Assembly: GCF_000621665.1 (NCBI RefSeq)
Contig: NZ_JHXQ01000002.1
Coordinates: forward strand, 124,001-188,000
Direction of reading: 5' to 3'
Length of the DNA stretch: 64,000 bases
DNA from: Allorhizobium undicola ORS 992 = ATCC 700741
GTDB lineage: Bacteria > Pseudomonadota > Alphaproteobacteria > Rhizobiales > Rhizobiaceae
The translations under genes and the position numbers were made by a program. Below are positions 46,656 to 58,040 of the stretch, one piece after another (position 1 is the stretch's first letter; each line of letters starts with the position of its first letter). The notes under the pieces are model-generated. The model made no database searches. It had not been told where the DNA came from and saw nothing but the letters and a program-made list of their open reading frames with translations.

Positions 46656-47140
46656 CAGCCTGCCTCCGGATGACGAAAATCGCCGGATTTGCCGCCCTGC
46701 TTTTCGATGACCCGGATGCCGGTGATTTCCATCATTTTATCGGCAGCCTTCGCCATGTCGTAAATGGTGAGACATGCCACCGAAACGGCGGTCAGCGCTT
46801 CCATTTCCACGCCTGTCTTGCCGGTCAGCTTGACGGTGGCGCAGACCTTGAGGCCGGGAAGGGCCGCATCCTCCACAATATCGACGGAAACCTTGCTCAA
46901 CATCAACGGATGGCACAGCGGGATAAGGTCGGCGGTGCGCTTGGCCGCCATGATACCTGCCAGTCTCGCCGTGCCGATGACATCACCCTTTTTGGCATTG
47001 CCTTCGATAATCAGCCGGAGTGTCGAAGGCGCCATTTTCACCGCGCCTTCCGCCATGGCAATGCGCGTGGTCTCAGCCTTTTCGGAGACATCGACCATAT
47101 GCGCCTCGCCTGAGGGGCCGATATGAGTAAGCCCGCTCAT
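46655..47140 (-). CDS. moaC: Cyclic pyranopterin monophosphate synthase MoaC
   Basis: A 161-aa enzyme of molybdenum cofactor synthesis that forms cyclic pyranopterin from the MoaA product. Motifs [53 protein letters not shown] and the Lys in [12 protein letters not shown] are diagnostic. It overlaps trpC by four bases (ATGA) upstream. Confidence 0.97.
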   Translation of the reverse strand: MSGLTHIGPSGEAHMVDVSEKAETTRIAMAEGAVKMAPSTLRLIIEGNAKKGDVIGTARLAGIMAAKRTADLIPLCHPLMLSKVSVDIVEDAALPGLKVCATVKLTGKTGVEMEALTAVSVACLTIYDMAKAADKMMEITGIRVIEKQGGKSGDFRHPEAG

Positions 47141-47952
47141 TCCGCCGCAATCGCGCCGGTCTTGCCGGTCAAAAGCGCTTGCGTCGCCAGCGTCACATCG
47201 TCCTTGCGCATCAGGCTTTCGCCGACCAGGAAGGTGGAGATGCCGGATTGTTTCAGCCGCAGGCAGTCTTCATGCGTGAAGATACCGCTTTCCCCGACCA
47301 GCAGCCGGTCGTCGGGCACCATGGGCGCCAGGCGTTCGCTCACAGCAAGATCGACCTCGAACGTACGGAGATTGCGGTTGTTGATGCCAACCAGAGGCGA
47401 TGTCAGCTTGAGCGCGCGCTCCATCTCCGCCTCGTCATGAACCTCAATCAGCACATCCATGCCGAGGGAGAGAGCAAGCCCCTCCATATCCGCCGCCTGC
47501 CCATCGTCCAGCGAGGCCATGATGAGCAAAATGCAATCTGCGCCCCAGGCGCGAGCTTCATGCACCTGATAGTCTTCGAACATGAAATCCTTGCGCAGGG
47601 CGGGAAGGCTGCACGCCTGCCGCGCCGCAACCAGAAAATCCGGCGAGCCCTGAAAACTCGGGGCATCCGTCAAAACCGACAGACAGGCCGCGCCACCTGC
47701 TTCATAGGCGCGCGCCAGCGCTGGCGGATCGAAATCGGGCCGGATCAGCCCCTTGGAAGGGCTGGCCTTCTTGATTTCCGCGATCAGGCCAAACGAGCCC
47801 GCATCCGCCTTCGCCATCAGGGCGCGGTAAAAGCCGCGGGCCGGTGGCTGGTCTTCTGCCCGCGCCTTGATGTCGGCAGGCGAAACGGCCAGCTTCGCGG
47901 CGGCAATTTCTTGGCGCTTATAGGCTTCGATCCTGTCGAGAATATCGCTCAC
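47137..47952 (-). CDS. trpC: Indole-3-glycerol phosphate synthase
   Basis: A 271-aa TIM-barrel enzyme of tryptophan synthesis. It has [74 protein letters not shown] and [14 protein letters not shown]. The start is a GTG at 47950-47952 within a GTGA overlap with trpD. Confidence 0.97.
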   Translation of the reverse strand: MSDILDRIEAYKRQEIAAAKLAVSPADIKARAEDQPPARGFYRALMAKADAGSFGLIAEIKKASPSKGLIRPDFDPPALARAYEAGGAACLSVLTDAPSFQGSPDFLVAARQACSLPALRKDFMFEDYQVHEARAWGADCILLIMASLDDGQAADMEGLALSLGMDVLIEVHDEAEMERALKLTSPLVGINNRNLRTFEVDLAVSERLAPMVPDDRLLVGESGIFTHEDCLRLKQSGISTFLVGESLMRKDDVTLATQALLTGKTGAIAAE

Positions 47953-48971
47953 GCGCTCGCCCTCCCGTTTGAAACGGCAATCAGATTGTCCAGACATGCC
48001 CTGGCTGCACCGCTTTCAAGCGATTGCCTGCCGAGCGCCATACCTTCCATAATCGAACCCGCCTTGCCTGCAATGACGAGTGCGGCGGCTGCATTGCAGA
48101 GCGAGACATCGCGATAAGCGTTTTGCGCGCCATCGAGAACCGCCCGCAGCGCCCTGGCGTTATATTCGCCGTCACCACCCTTGAGGGCGGAAAGGTCAAC
48201 TTGCTCGACGCCAAAATCGGCGGGCTGCAACGCGAACTGACGGATGGTTCCGTTTTCAAGTGCCGCCACCTGCGTCGTGCCGGTCGTGGTGATTTCATCA
48301 AGGCCATTGCCATGCACCACCCAAACCGTTTCGCTACCGAGATCGCGCAGGGTTTCCGCCAGCGGCAGCACCCATTCCGGCGCATAGACGCCAAGAAGCT
48401 GTCTCTTGACCCCCGCCGGATTGGCCAGCGGGCCAAGCAGATTGAAGATGGTGCGTGTTCCAAGCTCGACGCGGGCAGGGCCTACATGGCGCATGGCGGA
48501 ATGATGCAACTGCGCGAACATGAAGCCCACGCCCGCTTCGCGAATGCAACGGGCAATGGTGGCGGGATCGATATCGAGCTTGACCCCAAGCGCGGTCAGG
48601 CTGTCGGCCGCGCCGGATTTGGAGCTGAGCGCCTTGTTGCCGTGCTTGGCAACCGTTACCCCGGCGCCCGCGACGATCAGCGAGGCGAGCGTGGAGATAT
48701 TATAGGTGCCGGTGCCATCGCCGCCTGTGCCCACAATGTCCACGGCATTGGCGGGCGCATCCACCGGCAGCATTTTTGCGCGCATCACGCTGACGGCGCC
48801 GACAATTTCCGGCACGATTTCGCCGCGCATCCGCAATGCCATGAGAAAGCCGCCGATCTGCGCGGGCGTTGCCTCGCCCGACATCAGGATTTCGAAGGCC
48901 GCAGCCGCTTCATCGCGGCTCAGCGCCTCGCGATTGGCGACCTTGGCGATGAATGGCTTCAACCCGTTCAT
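47949..48971 (-). CDS. trpD: Anthranilate phosphoribosyltransferase
   Basis: A 340-aa enzyme that joins anthranilate and PRPP. Motifs [58 protein letters not shown] and [14 protein letters not shown] are present. The ATG at 48969-48971 starts [12 protein letters not shown]. It lies ten bases downstream of ppiD and overlaps trpC. Confidence 0.97.
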   Translation of the reverse strand: MNGLKPFIAKVANREALSRDEAAAAFEILMSGEATPAQIGGFLMALRMRGEIVPEIVGAVSVMRAKMLPVDAPANAVDIVGTGGDGTGTYNISTLASLIVAGAGVTVAKHGNKALSSKSGAADSLTALGVKLDIDPATIARCIREAGVGFMFAQLHHSAMRHVGPARVELGTRTIFNLLGPLANPAGVKRQLLGVYAPEWVLPLAETLRDLGSETVWVVHGNGLDEITTTGTTQVAALENGTIRQFALQPADFGVEQVDLSALKGGDGEYNARALRAVLDGAQNAYRDVSLCNAAAALVIAGKAGSIMEGMALGRQSLESGAARACLDNLIAVSNGRASA

Positions 48972-48981
48972 GAGTGTCTCC

Positions 48982-50874
48982 TCAGCGCACCATGGCTTGC
49001 TGCGCAAGGGTCTGGTTGATCGTCACGCCGTAATTGGCCTGCAACTGGCTGACCATCTGGTCCAGAATATCGTCGCCAGCGGCATTTGCCAGTGCCGTGA
49101 TCTGCCGGTCGTCCTCGCTCAGCACGTCGGTGGAGGTGGGCTGGGTCTGCACATCCGTTACCTTCATGAGGATCTGGGTCATGGGGTCGGCACCGGTGGA
49201 AACGGCCACGAGACCGGCTGGCCCCTTGAAGGCCGCTATAACGCCCGTTTGCCCGAGAATCGGGTCATCTGCCTCACGCTTCAGGCCCGTCTTGGTTTCG
49301 ACGCTGATCGACAGCGCCTTGGCGATGTCCTGAAGGCTCTTGCCGCCTTCCGCATCCTTTTTCAGCAATTCCGCCTTGGCGCCCAGCGCCTGCTTCTGCT
49401 GTTCGCCGGTCCAGTCCTTCAGCGCCTTGTCTTTCACCTCTGCAAGCGTGCGGTCGCGGGCCTGTTCGATATTGGTCACGTCCAGCCACACATAGCCGTT
49501 GGTGCCGATCGTGAGGGGCAGGGCCTCGCCACCCACATCGGTGTCGAAGACCGTTTTCAGCAAGTCGGCCTTCTGCGGCAGGTTGGCAATTTCATTGCCC
49601 GCCTTGTCATTGCCCTGCCGGTCGGCGCCATCCACCTTGACGAGCTTCAGATTGAGTTTTCCGGCCACCTCCTCAAGGCTGGAGCCGGAAGCGCGCATAT
49701 CCTCGAACTGGTCATGGACATTATTGAGATCCTGAAGTGCCGCGGAAGCAGCAAGATCGGCACGGATCTGGTCCTTCACCTCGTCAAGCGTCTTCAGCCG
49801 CTCGGGTTTGATATTGGTCACGCGCAGGAGAACCGGGCCGAAGGCGCCTTCGACCACCGGCGTCACGTCGCCATCCTTCGCAACAGCAAAGGCTGCATCG
49901 GCCACTTTCTGATCCGGCAACTCATCCTTCTTGAAGTCGCCCAGCAGCACGTCGGTGGCGCTCTTGCCCTGATCGGCAATGAGCTGATCGAAGGTCTTGC
50001 CGTTCTTCAGGCTCTGGGCGGCAGCTTCCGCCAGTTCGCGGGTCTGGAAGGTCAATTGTTCCAGCGTGCGGCTACCCGGTACGGCAAAGTGCGACTTTTT
50101 GGCCTCATATTCCTTGGCCACCTGATCGTCGGTGATTGCGGCGGTGTTGGCAATGTCCGAAGGCTCAAGCTTCACATAGGAAAAGGCGCGATATTCGGGC
50201 GCACGGTAGCGGCTCTTGACCCCTTCGAACCATTGCGCAAGGGCGGCATCGTCCGGCGCCTTCACAGGGTCGATATTGGCCGTGGTCAGGATGAGGTAAT
50301 CGATGCTGCGGCTTTCCTGGCGGTAGAGCTTGAGGGCATCGACCAGTACTTTCGGAGCGGTAAATCCCTCGGCCGTCGCGTCAACGATCTGGCTGCGGAC
50401 CGCCACGCGCGAGCGTTCGGTTATGTAGTCCTGCTCGCGAATGCCGGAATTGCGCAGGCGCGACGAGAAGAGCTGACGGTCGAACTGACCGTTCGTGTTC
50501 TTGAAGGCCGGGTCGTCGGCAATCAGCTTTGCGAGGCGATCCTGCGACAGGCCGAGCTTCATGTCGTCGGCAAGCTGGTCAAGTGCGGACCCGGCGACGA
50601 GCTGCGCATAGACCTGCGATTCGATGCCGAGAGAGCGAGCCTGTTCGCTGGTGAGCTGGGTTCCGAAACGGCGGCTGAGGTCGGAAACCTGCCGCTGATA
50701 GGCCAGCCGGAACTCGTTGACCTTCACGGATTGATTGCCGACCTTGATGACGGCATCGGACGTATCCTGGATGATGGAATGAGAAACGCCCCAGATGGCA
50801 AAGGACGCGACAAGGAGAAGAAGAAGCCCTTTGACGACCCATGTGTGGGCAGCTTTTCTCATATGAACCAGCAT
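48982..50874 (-). CDS. ppiD: PpiD-like periplasmic peptidyl-prolyl isomerase
   Basis: A 630-aa membrane-anchored folding factor. It begins [20 protein letters not shown] with one helix (about residues 12-34), then a SurA-type N-terminal domain ([20 protein letters not shown]). A parvulin rotamase domain lies near the middle ([20 protein letters not shown] and [19 protein letters not shown]). A long C-terminal helical part follows. I chose the ATG at 50872-50874, with AGAGGT upstream, because the family starts with a similar MxxxxRKAxxTWVVK. First gene of the operon into trpD. Confidence 0.9.
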   Translation of the reverse strand: MLVHMRKAAHTWVVKGLLLLLVASFAIWGVSHSIIQDTSDAVIKVGNQSVKVNEFRLAYQRQVSDLSRRFGTQLTSEQARSLGIESQVYAQLVAGSALDQLADDMKLGLSQDRLAKLIADDPAFKNTNGQFDRQLFSSRLRNSGIREQDYITERSRVAVRSQIVDATAEGFTAPKVLVDALKLYRQESRSIDYLILTTANIDPVKAPDDAALAQWFEGVKSRYRAPEYRAFSYVKLEPSDIANTAAITDDQVAKEYEAKKSHFAVPGSRTLEQLTFQTRELAEAAAQSLKNGKTFDQLIADQGKSATDVLLGDFKKDELPDQKVADAAFAVAKDGDVTPVVEGAFGPVLLRVTNIKPERLKTLDEVKDQIRADLAASAALQDLNNVHDQFEDMRASGSSLEEVAGKLNLKLVKVDGADRQGNDKAGNEIANLPQKADLLKTVFDTDVGGEALPLTIGTNGYVWLDVTNIEQARDRTLAEVKDKALKDWTGEQQKQALGAKAELLKKDAEGGKSLQDIAKALSISVETKTGLKREADDPILGQTGVIAAFKGPAGLVAVSTGADPMTQILMKVTDVQTQPTSTDVLSEDDRQITALANAAGDDILDQMVSQLQANYGVTINQTLAQQAMVR

Positions 50875-51071
50875 CGGAACAAAAACCTCTAGCAACATGC
50901 AAAATGGAGCCCTGCAAACTGGCGTTCGCAGGACGGATGCCGTTCCTTAAAGCAAAGTCTCGCCGAATTGAAGGCGTTATGCTGAAGCTTGCTGAAAATG
51001 ACGCCTTTCATCGCCACACGATGGCGGCAACGCATCCTCATCGCTGGCAAGGGGCAGGACGAGGGGAATAA

Positions 51072-51104
51072 AAAAGCCCGGCGCGTTTGCCGGGCCGGGC
51101 TTTT
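51072..51104. terminator. Terminator downstream of gltA
   Basis: AAAAGCCCGGC and GCCGGGCTTTT are perfect arms around an 11-base loop. A and T tracts on both sides make it bidirectional. It lies 24 bases after the gltA stop. Confidence 0.9.
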
Positions 51105-51127
51105 CTGAAAAGTCTATGCCGAGCGAA

Positions 51128-52417
51128 TCAGCGGCTGCCAACCGGAACGTAATCGCGCTTGGGCGCGCCGGTATAGAGCTGGCGCGGACGGCCGATGCGC
51201 TGCTGCGGGTCTTCGATCATTTCGTTCCACTGGGCAATCCAGCCGACGGTACGGGCCAGCGCGAACAGCACGGTGAACATTTCCGTGGGGAAGCCGAGCG
51301 CGCGCAGCGTGATACCGGAATAGAAGTCTACGTTGGGGTAAAGCTTCTTTTCCTTGAAATAGCTGTCGCTGAGGGCGATGCGTTCCAGTTCGAGCGCGAC
51401 CTTCATCAGCGGGTCGTCCTGACGGCCGGTGGCTTCCAGAACCTCGTACATGGTCTTCTGCATGATCTTGGCGCGCGGGTCGTAATTCTTGTAGACGCGG
51501 TGGCCGAAGCCCATCAGGCGGAACGGATCGTTCTTGTCCTTGGCGCGGGCGATGTATTCCGGAATCCGATCCACGGAGCCGATTTCGGTCAGCATGTTCA
51601 GCGCGGCTTCATTGGCGCCGCCATGCGCGGGACCCCACAGGCAGGCAATACCGGCGGCAATGCAGGCGAAGGGGTTGGCGCCGGAGGAACCGGCCAGACG
51701 AACCGTGGACGTGGAAGCGTTCTGCTCGTGATCGGCGTGCAGAATGAAGATGCGGTCCATTGCGCGGGAAAGAACAGGATTGACCTTGTAATCCTCGCAG
51801 GGAACGGCAAAGCACATGTGCAGGAAGTTGGAGGCGTAATCCAGATTGTTCTTCGGATAAACGAAGGGCTGGCCAATGTGATATTTATAGGCCATTGCCG
51901 CAATGGTCGGCATCTTGGCGATCATGCGCAGGCTGGCCACCATGCGCTGATGCGGATCAGTAATGTCCGTGGAGTCGTGGTAGAAAGCCGAAAGCGCGCC
52001 AACCGTGCCGACCATGACAGCCATGGGGTGGGCGTCGCGGCGATAGCCGGAGAAGAACTTGCTCATCTGCTCATGCACCATGGTGTGATGCGTGACGCGA
52101 TAATCGAAATCCTTCTTCTGTGCAGCGGTGGGCAGTTCGCCGTAAAGCAGGAGATAGCATACTTCGAGGAAGTCGCCCTTTTCGGCCAGTTGCTCGATCG
52201 GGTAGCCGCGATGCAGCAGCACGCCTTCGTCGCCGTCGATATAGGTGATCTTCGATTCGCAGGATGCCGTGGAGGTGAAGCCCGGATCGTAGGTGAACTT
52301 TCCGGTGTGCTTGTACAGCGCGGCAATATCGATGACGTCAGGGCCGATTGTACCGGATCGGACGGCAAGCTCGGCTGCCGTTTCTCCAATCTTCAGATTT
52401 GCGCTTTGGTCCGTCAT
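51128..52417 (-). CDS. gltA: Citrate synthase
   Basis: A 429-aa type II citrate synthase that condenses acetyl-CoA and oxaloacetate. Active-site segments are [36 protein letters not shown] and [15 protein letters not shown], with the Asp in [14 protein letters not shown]...YPNVDFYSG. The ATG at 52415-52417 has GGAGGATCAGC upstream. The neighbours gltX and lexA that often accompany it in rhizobia are not seen here. Confidence 0.98.
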   Translation of the reverse strand: MTDQSANLKIGETAAELAVRSGTIGPDVIDIAALYKHTGKFTYDPGFTSTASCESKITYIDGDEGVLLHRGYPIEQLAEKGDFLEVCYLLLYGELPTAAQKKDFDYRVTHHTMVHEQMSKFFSGYRRDAHPMAVMVGTVGALSAFYHDSTDITDPHQRMVASLRMIAKMPTIAAMAYKYHIGQPFVYPKNNLDYASNFLHMCFAVPCEDYKVNPVLSRAMDRIFILHADHEQNASTSTVRLAGSSGANPFACIAAGIACLWGPAHGGANEAALNMLTEIGSVDRIPEYIARAKDKNDPFRLMGFGHRVYKNYDPRAKIMQKTMYEVLEATGRQDDPLMKVALELERIALSDSYFKEKKLYPNVDFYSGITLRALGFPTEMFTVLFALARTVGWIAQWNEMIEDPQQRIGRPRQLYTGAPKRDYVPVGSR

Positions 52418-52675
52418 GCTGATCCTCCGGATATAAGGCGGGAAGACGTGGCATTTCGCCTCGTCTCGGTTTTTTCTGTTGGAATAGCTATATGATGCAG
52501 AAGTTAATGCCAAGCTATCCGCACGATAAAGTGTGCATTGCAATATTTCCTCACTTGCACATCTGACATGCAGAAAAACATGAACTGGATGCCAAATTCG
52601 GCATGGCGCCTGCATCCATGGATTGTTAAGGGTTTTTCCGTGGGAAGCGTCAAGCGGGAATGACGGGCCGGGATC

Positions 52676-55177
52676 ATGCGGGAAAAGCTGGAGTGGGTGC
52701 CCTTTTTTCCTGATGATGCAGGCGGCACTCCCGATGGCGCCACCAGAGGGGAGATACCCTCTAAAGTAGATATGCCTGAATTTAAGGCATTTTCGCAGGA
52801 TGAGGACGGCAATCCCGCCCCGGTACTACCGGACAGGCTGGCGTGGCTGGCCGGTGTGCGGCGCAATCTGGCCGCTCTGGTGGAAGACGAGCTGGCCCAT
52901 GGGCGAGCCTTTCTGGCGGCGCCGGTTCTGATCGGTTCGGGGGCGGCGTTCTGGTTTTCACTTGCCACAGACCCGCCATTTCCATGGGTTCTGGGCCTTA
53001 TGGCTGCTTTTGTCGGGCTCTGGCTGCTGGTCCGGCATCATTTTGTAATCGGGCCACTCATGGCGGGCGCCGCCCTTTTTCTGTGCGGCATGGGGCTGGC
53101 CGATGTTGAAACCACGAGACAGGCAACGATTCTTCTGGACCGTCCCGTGACCACCGAAATCAGCGGGCGCGTGGTTTCGGTGGAGCCAAACAAGCAGGGA
53201 AATCAAAGATATGTGATTGCGCTGGAGGGAACAAACAGGCCAATGCTTTCGCGTATGCCGCAGCAGGTGGCGCTTCTGGCGCGTGGCAAGGGTGAGCCGC
53301 TTTTACCGGGTGATGGCATAAGCGGGCGCGCGCGTCTCAGTCCGCCATCCGGGCCCGCCCTGCCGGGATTGAACGATTTTGCCTTTGCCTCCTTTTACGA
53401 TGGCATCGGCGCGATAGGATATTTCTACACGCCGCCGCAACGCATCGCCGTGACGACACGTGCAAAAACACTGTTTGAAACAGCGTCGGACGCCTTCGGG
53501 GAGGCAACGGAGAACCTCCGGGATACGATCTCGAACCGTATTCGCGCCCTTGTGCCCGGCGATGCCGGTGCCTTTGCCGTGGCGATCGTCACCGGCGAAC
53601 GGCGCGGGCTTTCCGATCAGGCCAATAGCGATCTTCGCGTTTCGGGGCTTGCGCATATCATTTCCATCTCAGGCCTGCATATGGCGCTGGCGGGCGGTCT
53701 TTGCTTCGTGGGCCTGCGTCGTGGCTTCAGCCTCGTGCCGGGGCTTGCCGAACGCATCGCGACCAAGAAGATCGCCGCCGCAGGCGCTATTTTGACCACC
53801 ACGGCCTATTTTCTCATTTCAGGCTACGATGTCGCCGCCCAGCGATCCTATCTGATGATGGTCATCCTGCTGTCGGCGGCTCTGTTCGACAGGCCGGTTT
53901 TCAGCCTGCGCAATACGGCCTTCGCCGCGCTTCTCGTCATTTGCCTTTCGCCGTCACAGGTTCTGGGACCAAGCCTGCAAATGTCCTTTGCCGCGACCTT
54001 TGCGCTGATTGCCGGTTTCGATCTCTGGCGGCGGCGTCCGCCCATGCCGGGCTGGCTGGAAGGAATTGCCGTTCCGGGAGTTCTGAAGACCTTCGCCAAG
54101 GCCGTGGCGGCAAGCCTCATGACCTCGGCGCTGGGCGGTTTTTCAACGGCGATATTTTCCGCCGCCCATTTTCACCGCTTCGGCCTGCACGGGCTGGAGG
54201 CCAACCTCATGGCCGCGCCCATCATTTCCATGCTCGTCATGCCTGCTGGCATGATCGGCATGTTGCTTATGCCGTTGGGTCTGGATGCCTGGGCAATCCG
54301 GCTGATGGGGTGGGGGGTGCAGGCCGTTTTGTGGATTGGTCATCTGGTGGCGGGCTGGGGCAATGGCTTGAGCTTCGGGCGCTTCGACTGGTGGTTTCTT
54401 CCGGTGTCCACGGCGGGATTGCTGCTTCTGACCCTGCTGAAAACGCGGCTGCGGCTTTTGGGGGTGGTGCTGATGGTGGCCGCCATCACCCACGAGGCGA
54501 CACGCCCGGCCGACCCGGAGCCTGATCTGCTGGTATCGGAAGATGGCCGCTTCGTCGCGCTGCTGGAGAGGCAGGTCACGGGGGAGTTGATTGCCATCGT
54601 CAACCGGCGCAAACCGCCCTCCTTTCTTTTCAATCAATGGAGTTCCGCGCTGGATATTGCCCATTCCGGGCAGCCGGTGATCGTGGAAAAGCAGGCGCGG
54701 TCCGAAGCGGATCGAAAAAGCCTGCCGCCTGAGCGCGCCGAGGCGGAAATGCGCAATGCCATTGTCAGCGCGAAGGCCAATCCCACGGTGTTTTATTGCC
54801 AGTTGGGCGAATTCTGCGCCATGGCTGTCCGTGACTGGCTGGTGGTTACGGTGGAGCGGCGCGACTTTCTCTCCGCCGCCTGCGCATCCGCCGGTCTGGT
54901 CATTGCCGCCGTTCCAAGGCCGCAGGCAGGGTGCGATACGCAAAGGCCGGTGATCGATCTGGAAAGCCTGCGCCGGGGCGGCTCCATGGAGATTACGCTC
55001 GGCGATGCGGATAAAGCGGATTTTCACCTGAAAGCCACCTTTTCCGGCGAAAATCGCCCGTGGATCCGCCATCGCTATTATGATTGGCGCAGCCGTAGCT
55101 TTACCTTGCCTGAAGCCCGGCAGGAACGCGCTTCCGACGCAGAAGATGAGGGTAATGACGACGATGGTTCCCTGTAG
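52676..55177 (+). CDS. comEC: ComEC/Rec2-family membrane protein
   Basis: An 833-aa protein related to the DNA-uptake channel ComEC. An N-terminal DUF4131-like part (helices near residues 80-140, then [20 protein letters not shown]) precedes the competence domain with [34 protein letters not shown] and many helices to about residue 600. The last 230 residues resemble the metallo-beta-lactamase domain but show no HxHxDH motif, so that part is probably inactive. The start could be the ATG at 52676 or the one at 52772; neither has a good ribosome binding site. Confidence 0.86.
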   Translation: MREKLEWVPFFPDDAGGTPDGATRGEIPSKVDMPEFKAFSQDEDGNPAPVLPDRLAWLAGVRRNLAALVEDELAHGRAFLAAPVLIGSGAAFWFSLATDPPFPWVLGLMAAFVGLWLLVRHHFVIGPLMAGAALFLCGMGLADVETTRQATILLDRPVTTEISGRVVSVEPNKQGNQRYVIALEGTNRPMLSRMPQQVALLARGKGEPLLPGDGISGRARLSPPSGPALPGLNDFAFASFYDGIGAIGYFYTPPQRIAVTTRAKTLFETASDAFGEATENLRDTISNRIRALVPGDAGAFAVAIVTGERRGLSDQANSDLRVSGLAHIISISGLHMALAGGLCFVGLRRGFSLVPGLAERIATKKIAAAGAILTTTAYFLISGYDVAAQRSYLMMVILLSAALFDRPVFSLRNTAFAALLVICLSPSQVLGPSLQMSFAATFALIAGFDLWRRRPPMPGWLEGIAVPGVLKTFAKAVAASLMTSALGGFSTAIFSAAHFHRFGLHGLEANLMAAPIISMLVMPAGMIGMLLMPLGLDAWAIRLMGWGVQAVLWIGHLVAGWGNGLSFGRFDWWFLPVSTAGLLLLTLLKTRLRLLGVVLMVAAITHEATRPADPEPDLLVSEDGRFVALLERQVTGELIAIVNRRKPPSFLFNQWSSALDIAHSGQPVIVEKQARSEADRKSLPPERAEAEMRNAIVSAKANPTVFYCQLGEFCAMAVRDWLVVTVERRDFLSAACASAGLVIAAVPRPQAGCDTQRPVIDLESLRRGGSMEITLGDADKADFHLKATFSGENRPWIRHRYYDWRSRSFTLPEARQERASDAEDEGNDDDGSL

Positions 55178-55240
55178 AGCATTTTCAGGAAAAGTGGAAT
55201 CCGGTTTTCCGTCCGAAAATGCGTAAAAACAGATAGGTAG
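55177..55240 (+). repeat. Family A repeat between comEC and cobK
   Basis: AGAGCATTTTCAGGAAAAGT, GGAATCCGGTTTTCCGTCC, GAAAATGCGTAAAAACAGA: one of the best-preserved copies, placed in the gap of two convergent genes. Confidence 0.85.
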
Positions 55241-55272
55241 AAGGCGCAAGGACCGCTTGACGCCGGCCCGGA

Positions 55273-55962
55273 TCAATCTTGCGCGCGGTTTATCAGCAGC
55301 ACCGGAATGGCAAGGCGACGGGCCGCCTCTATCTTGCCATAGCCAGCAGCGCCGCCTGAATTGCGGCAAACCAGATGCGTAATGCCGTGACGCTGCATCA
55401 GCGCCATCTCACTATCCGGGTCCGGGCTGGGTTTGCCAATCGCAAGCTCGTATTTGGCAAAGGGCAGGGGTGCGAGCGGCGCATCGACCATGCGCAAAAG
55501 AAACCGGCAATCGCTGCGGCGGGAAAAAACATCGATATGCTGGCGGCCAAGGGCCAGGAAGGCCGTTGCGCCGGATGGCAGGGCGTTGACCGCTGCCTCA
55601 AGAGATTGGCAGGGGCGCCAGTCATCTCCCGGCTCCTGCTGCCAGACGGGTCGTTCCAGACGCATGAGAGGCAGGCGCAGTCGCGCGCAAGCCTCTGTGG
55701 CGTGGGCGGATATGGTGCGTGCGAAGGGATGGGTGGCGTCGTAAACCTGCGTGATTCCCTCTGCTTCGAAATAGGCGATCATGCCTTCGACACCGCCGAA
55801 GCCGCCTGTTCGAACCTCTCCCTCAAGCGAGGCAGGGTCTGCGGTGCGGCCCGCCAGCGAGGTAATCACCCGCAATCCGCCTTCACCCGCAAGGCGGGCG
55901 GCAAGGGCGGCGGCCTCTGCCGTGCCGCCGAGAATGAGGACGGTTTCACGCGCTGCGGGCAA
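55273..55962 (-). CDS. cobK: Precorrin-6A reductase CobK
   Basis: A 229-aa NADPH-dependent reductase of the corrin ring pathway. It begins with the nucleotide-binding strand ILGGTAEAAALAARLAGEG, and has VYDATHPFARTISAHATEAC, FLALGRQHIDVFS and THLVCRNSGGAAGYGKIEAA. It is translationally coupled to cbiD by a 17-base overlap. In related genomes other cob genes usually continue downstream; here a repeat and comEC follow. Confidence 0.93.
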   Translation of the reverse strand: MPAARETVLILGGTAEAAALAARLAGEGGLRVITSLAGRTADPASLEGEVRTGGFGGVEGMIAYFEAEGITQVYDATHPFARTISAHATEACARLRLPLMRLERPVWQQEPGDDWRPCQSLEAAVNALPSGATAFLALGRQHIDVFSRRSDCRFLLRMVDAPLAPLPFAKYELAIGKPSPDPDSEMALMQRHGITHLVCRNSGGAAGYGKIEAARRLAIPVLLINRAQD

Positions 55963-57070
55963 GGATTACGCCCTTCCGGTCGGTAACGATGATTTCCACG
56001 GCAACGGGTGCGCCGCGCAGCGTCTCAAGCGCGGTTTCGCGGGCGCGCCTTGCAATGGGGCCTGCAAGGTCTATGCCCTGTTCATGCGCGATTTCAAACA
56101 CTTCCAGCGCGGTGTTCGCGTTCAGGATGCGGTGTTCTAGCGTGGATGTGCGGGTGGGAAACAGGCTGGCGAGGAAGCTGTTGTCAATCTGGCTGCGGGC
56201 GGAATGGAGGTCGAGCGCGCCCTGGGCCAGCTTGGTCATCTTGGCAAAGCCGCCGGCAATCGTCAGGCGCGGCAGGGGATGGTGCCGCAGATATTTCAGC
56301 AGGCCACCGGCAAAGTCGCCCATGTCCAGCAGCGCTTCTTCCGGCAGGCCATAGAGCGCCTGCGCGGCCTTTTCCGATGTGGAGCCGGTTGCGCCGAGAA
56401 CGTGCTCGAGCCCCATTGCCCGCGCCACATCGATGCCCCGGTGAATGGAATGGATCCAGGCGGCGCAGGAAAACGGATGCACAATGCCTGTGGTGCCAAG
56501 AATGGACAGGCCGCCGACAATGCCCAGACGCGGGTTCCAGGTGCGGGCAGCAATGGCTTCGCCGCCGGGAATGGAGATTTCCACCTCTATGTCGGCGATC
56601 CGACCCCGGCTTTCGGCGATTGCCGTCAGTTCGGCGCACATCATCTGCCGGGGTACGGGGTTGATTGCCGCCTCGCCAATGGCAAGCGGCAGTCCCGGAC
56701 GGGTGACTGTGCCGACGCCTTGCCCGGCGGTGAAGCGAATGCCGCTGCCGGGCGGACCATGGCGCAGGCGGGCAATGACCGTGGCGCCATGGGTGACGTC
56801 CGGATCGTCGCCCGCATCCTTGATGATTCCGGCGCTGGCCTCGTCTGCCAGAAGCTTTTCCATCGCCAGCGCAAAGGCAGGCGCCTCACCGCCCGGCAGG
56901 CGAATGCTGACAGGATCGGGAAACTCCCCCGTCAGCAGCGCGATATAAGCGGCCTTGGCAGCGGCGGTTGCGCAAGCGCCTGTGGTCCAGCCGTTGCGCA
57001 GCGGACCTTTCGGCTTTCGCCCGCCTTGCGGGTCTGCTTTTTGCGGCATCTGCGTCGATGGATCGGTCAT
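55946..57070 (-). CDS. cbiD: Cobalt-precorrin-5B C1-methyltransferase CbiD
   Basis: A 374-aa enzyme that methylates C-1 during corrin synthesis. Family motifs are RNGWTTGACATAAAKAAYIA, FTAGQGVGTVTRPGLPLAIG, GEAAINPVPRQMM, IPGGEAIAARTWNPRLGIVG and GISILGTTGIVHPFS-type text (here GLSILGTTGIVHPFSCAAW). CbiD is best known from the anaerobic pathway; with CobK and CobB as neighbours it may stand in for CobF. The ATG at 57068-57070 follows AAGGTTGC. It diverges from cobA. Confidence 0.93.
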   Translation of the reverse strand: MTDPSTQMPQKADPQGGRKPKGPLRNGWTTGACATAAAKAAYIALLTGEFPDPVSIRLPGGEAPAFALAMEKLLADEASAGIIKDAGDDPDVTHGATVIARLRHGPPGSGIRFTAGQGVGTVTRPGLPLAIGEAAINPVPRQMMCAELTAIAESRGRIADIEVEISIPGGEAIAARTWNPRLGIVGGLSILGTTGIVHPFSCAAWIHSIHRGIDVARAMGLEHVLGATGSTSEKAAQALYGLPEEALLDMGDFAGGLLKYLRHHPLPRLTIAGGFAKMTKLAQGALDLHSARSQIDNSFLASLFPTRTSTLEHRILNANTALEVFEIAHEQGIDLAGPIARRARETALETLRGAPVAVEIIVTDRKGVILARSA

Positions 57071-57136
57071 TGCAACCTTATAGAACATCTCCCGGAAAAC
57101 TGCGTAGGGGTTTTCCATCGCCAAAGGTGTAAAAAT

Positions 57137-57155
57137 GGAAATGCGGGGCATTTCC
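57137..57155. promoter_or_regulatory. Palindrome in the cbiD-cobA divergent promoter region
   Basis: GGAAATGC-GGG-GCATTTCC, perfect eight-base arms, 43 bases before cobA and 67 before cbiD. May be an operator or an RNA hairpin; no known regulator consensus recognised. Confidence 0.45.
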
Positions 57156-57197
57156 CCGTTTCCGTAGAGGCGGGAAACTGTCTATACAGCGAGGATC

Positions 57198-58040
57198 ATG
57201 ACAGGTGACGTCTTGCAGCATCTTCCTTCTCTTGAGCCGGGCCATGTCTGGCTGGCTGGCGCCGGGCCGGGCGATCCGGGCCTGTTGACGCTGCTTTCCC
57301 TCAGAGGGCTACAGCAGGCCGATGTCATCGTGCATGACGCCCTGGTGGACGATGCCTGCCTGTCATTCGCAAATCCGGCGGCGGTGCTGGAATATGCGGG
57401 CAAGCGCGGCGGCAAGCCTTCTGCCCGCCAGCGGGATATATCGCTCCGGCTGGTCGAGCTGGCGAAATCCGGCAAGCGCGTGCTGCGGCTGAAGGGGGGC
57501 GACCCCTTCGTGTTCGGCCGTGGCGGTGAGGAGGCGTTGATGCTGATCGAGCATCATGTGCCCTTCCGCATCATTCCCGGCATCACGGCGGGCATTGGCG
57601 GGCTTGCCTATGCGGGCATCCCCGCAACGCATCGTGACATCAACCACGCCGTGACATTCCTGACCGGCCATGATGCCTCCGGAAAAGTGCCGGACCGGCT
57701 GGATTGGGCTGCCATTGCCAAGGGTTCGCCGGTCATCGTCATGTATATGGCCATGAAGCATCTTTCGCATATCCGCCAGCAATTGCTGCTTGCGGGGCGT
57801 AGCGCGGCAGAGCCCTTGGCCTTCATTTGTGATGCCGCAACGCCGCGCCAGCGCGTGCTGGAAACGACGCTGGGCGATGCCGAAACCGCTCTTGCGCGTT
57901 CGGAGCTTGAGCCGCCCGCCATTATCGTGCTGGGCGAGGTGGTGCGTTTACGGCCGTCGCTGGACTGGCTGGGCGCGCTTGGCGGCAGAACGCTGCTGCC
58001 GGATCCCTTTGGCGCACAGCCGCAAGGAGCCAGCGCATGA
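57198..58040 (+). CDS. cobA: Uroporphyrinogen-III C-methyltransferase
   Basis: A 280-aa SAM-dependent enzyme that makes precorrin-2 from uroporphyrinogen III, the entry step to B12 and siroheme. Motifs VWLAGAGPGDPGLLTLLSLR, VLRLKGGDPFVFGRGGEEAL, VIPGITAGIGG-type text (here RIIPGITAGIGGLAYAGIPA) and THRDINHAVTFLTGH are diagnostic. It overlaps cobB by four bases (ATGA). Confidence 0.96.
   Translation: MTGDVLQHLPSLEPGHVWLAGAGPGDPGLLTLLSLRGLQQADVIVHDALVDDACLSFANPAAVLEYAGKRGGKPSARQRDISLRLVELAKSGKRVLRLKGGDPFVFGRGGEEALMLIEHHVPFRIIPGITAGIGGLAYAGIPATHRDINHAVTFLTGHDASGKVPDRLDWAAIAKGSPVIVMYMAMKHLSHIRQQLLLAGRSAAEPLAFICDAATPRQRVLETTLGDAETALARSELEPPAIIVLGEVVRLRPSLDWLGALGGRTLLPDPFGAQPQGASA

Noticed and set aside
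48706..50892. Long plus-strand open frame of 728 codons
   Set aside because: It is antisense to trpD and ppiD, whose products are clear; composition is typical of a GC-rich antisense frame and no domain is recognisable.
57071..57197. Cobalamin riboswitch between cbiD and cobA
   Set aside because: The gap is only 127 bases on a shared divergent region and contains none of the conserved riboswitch blocks.
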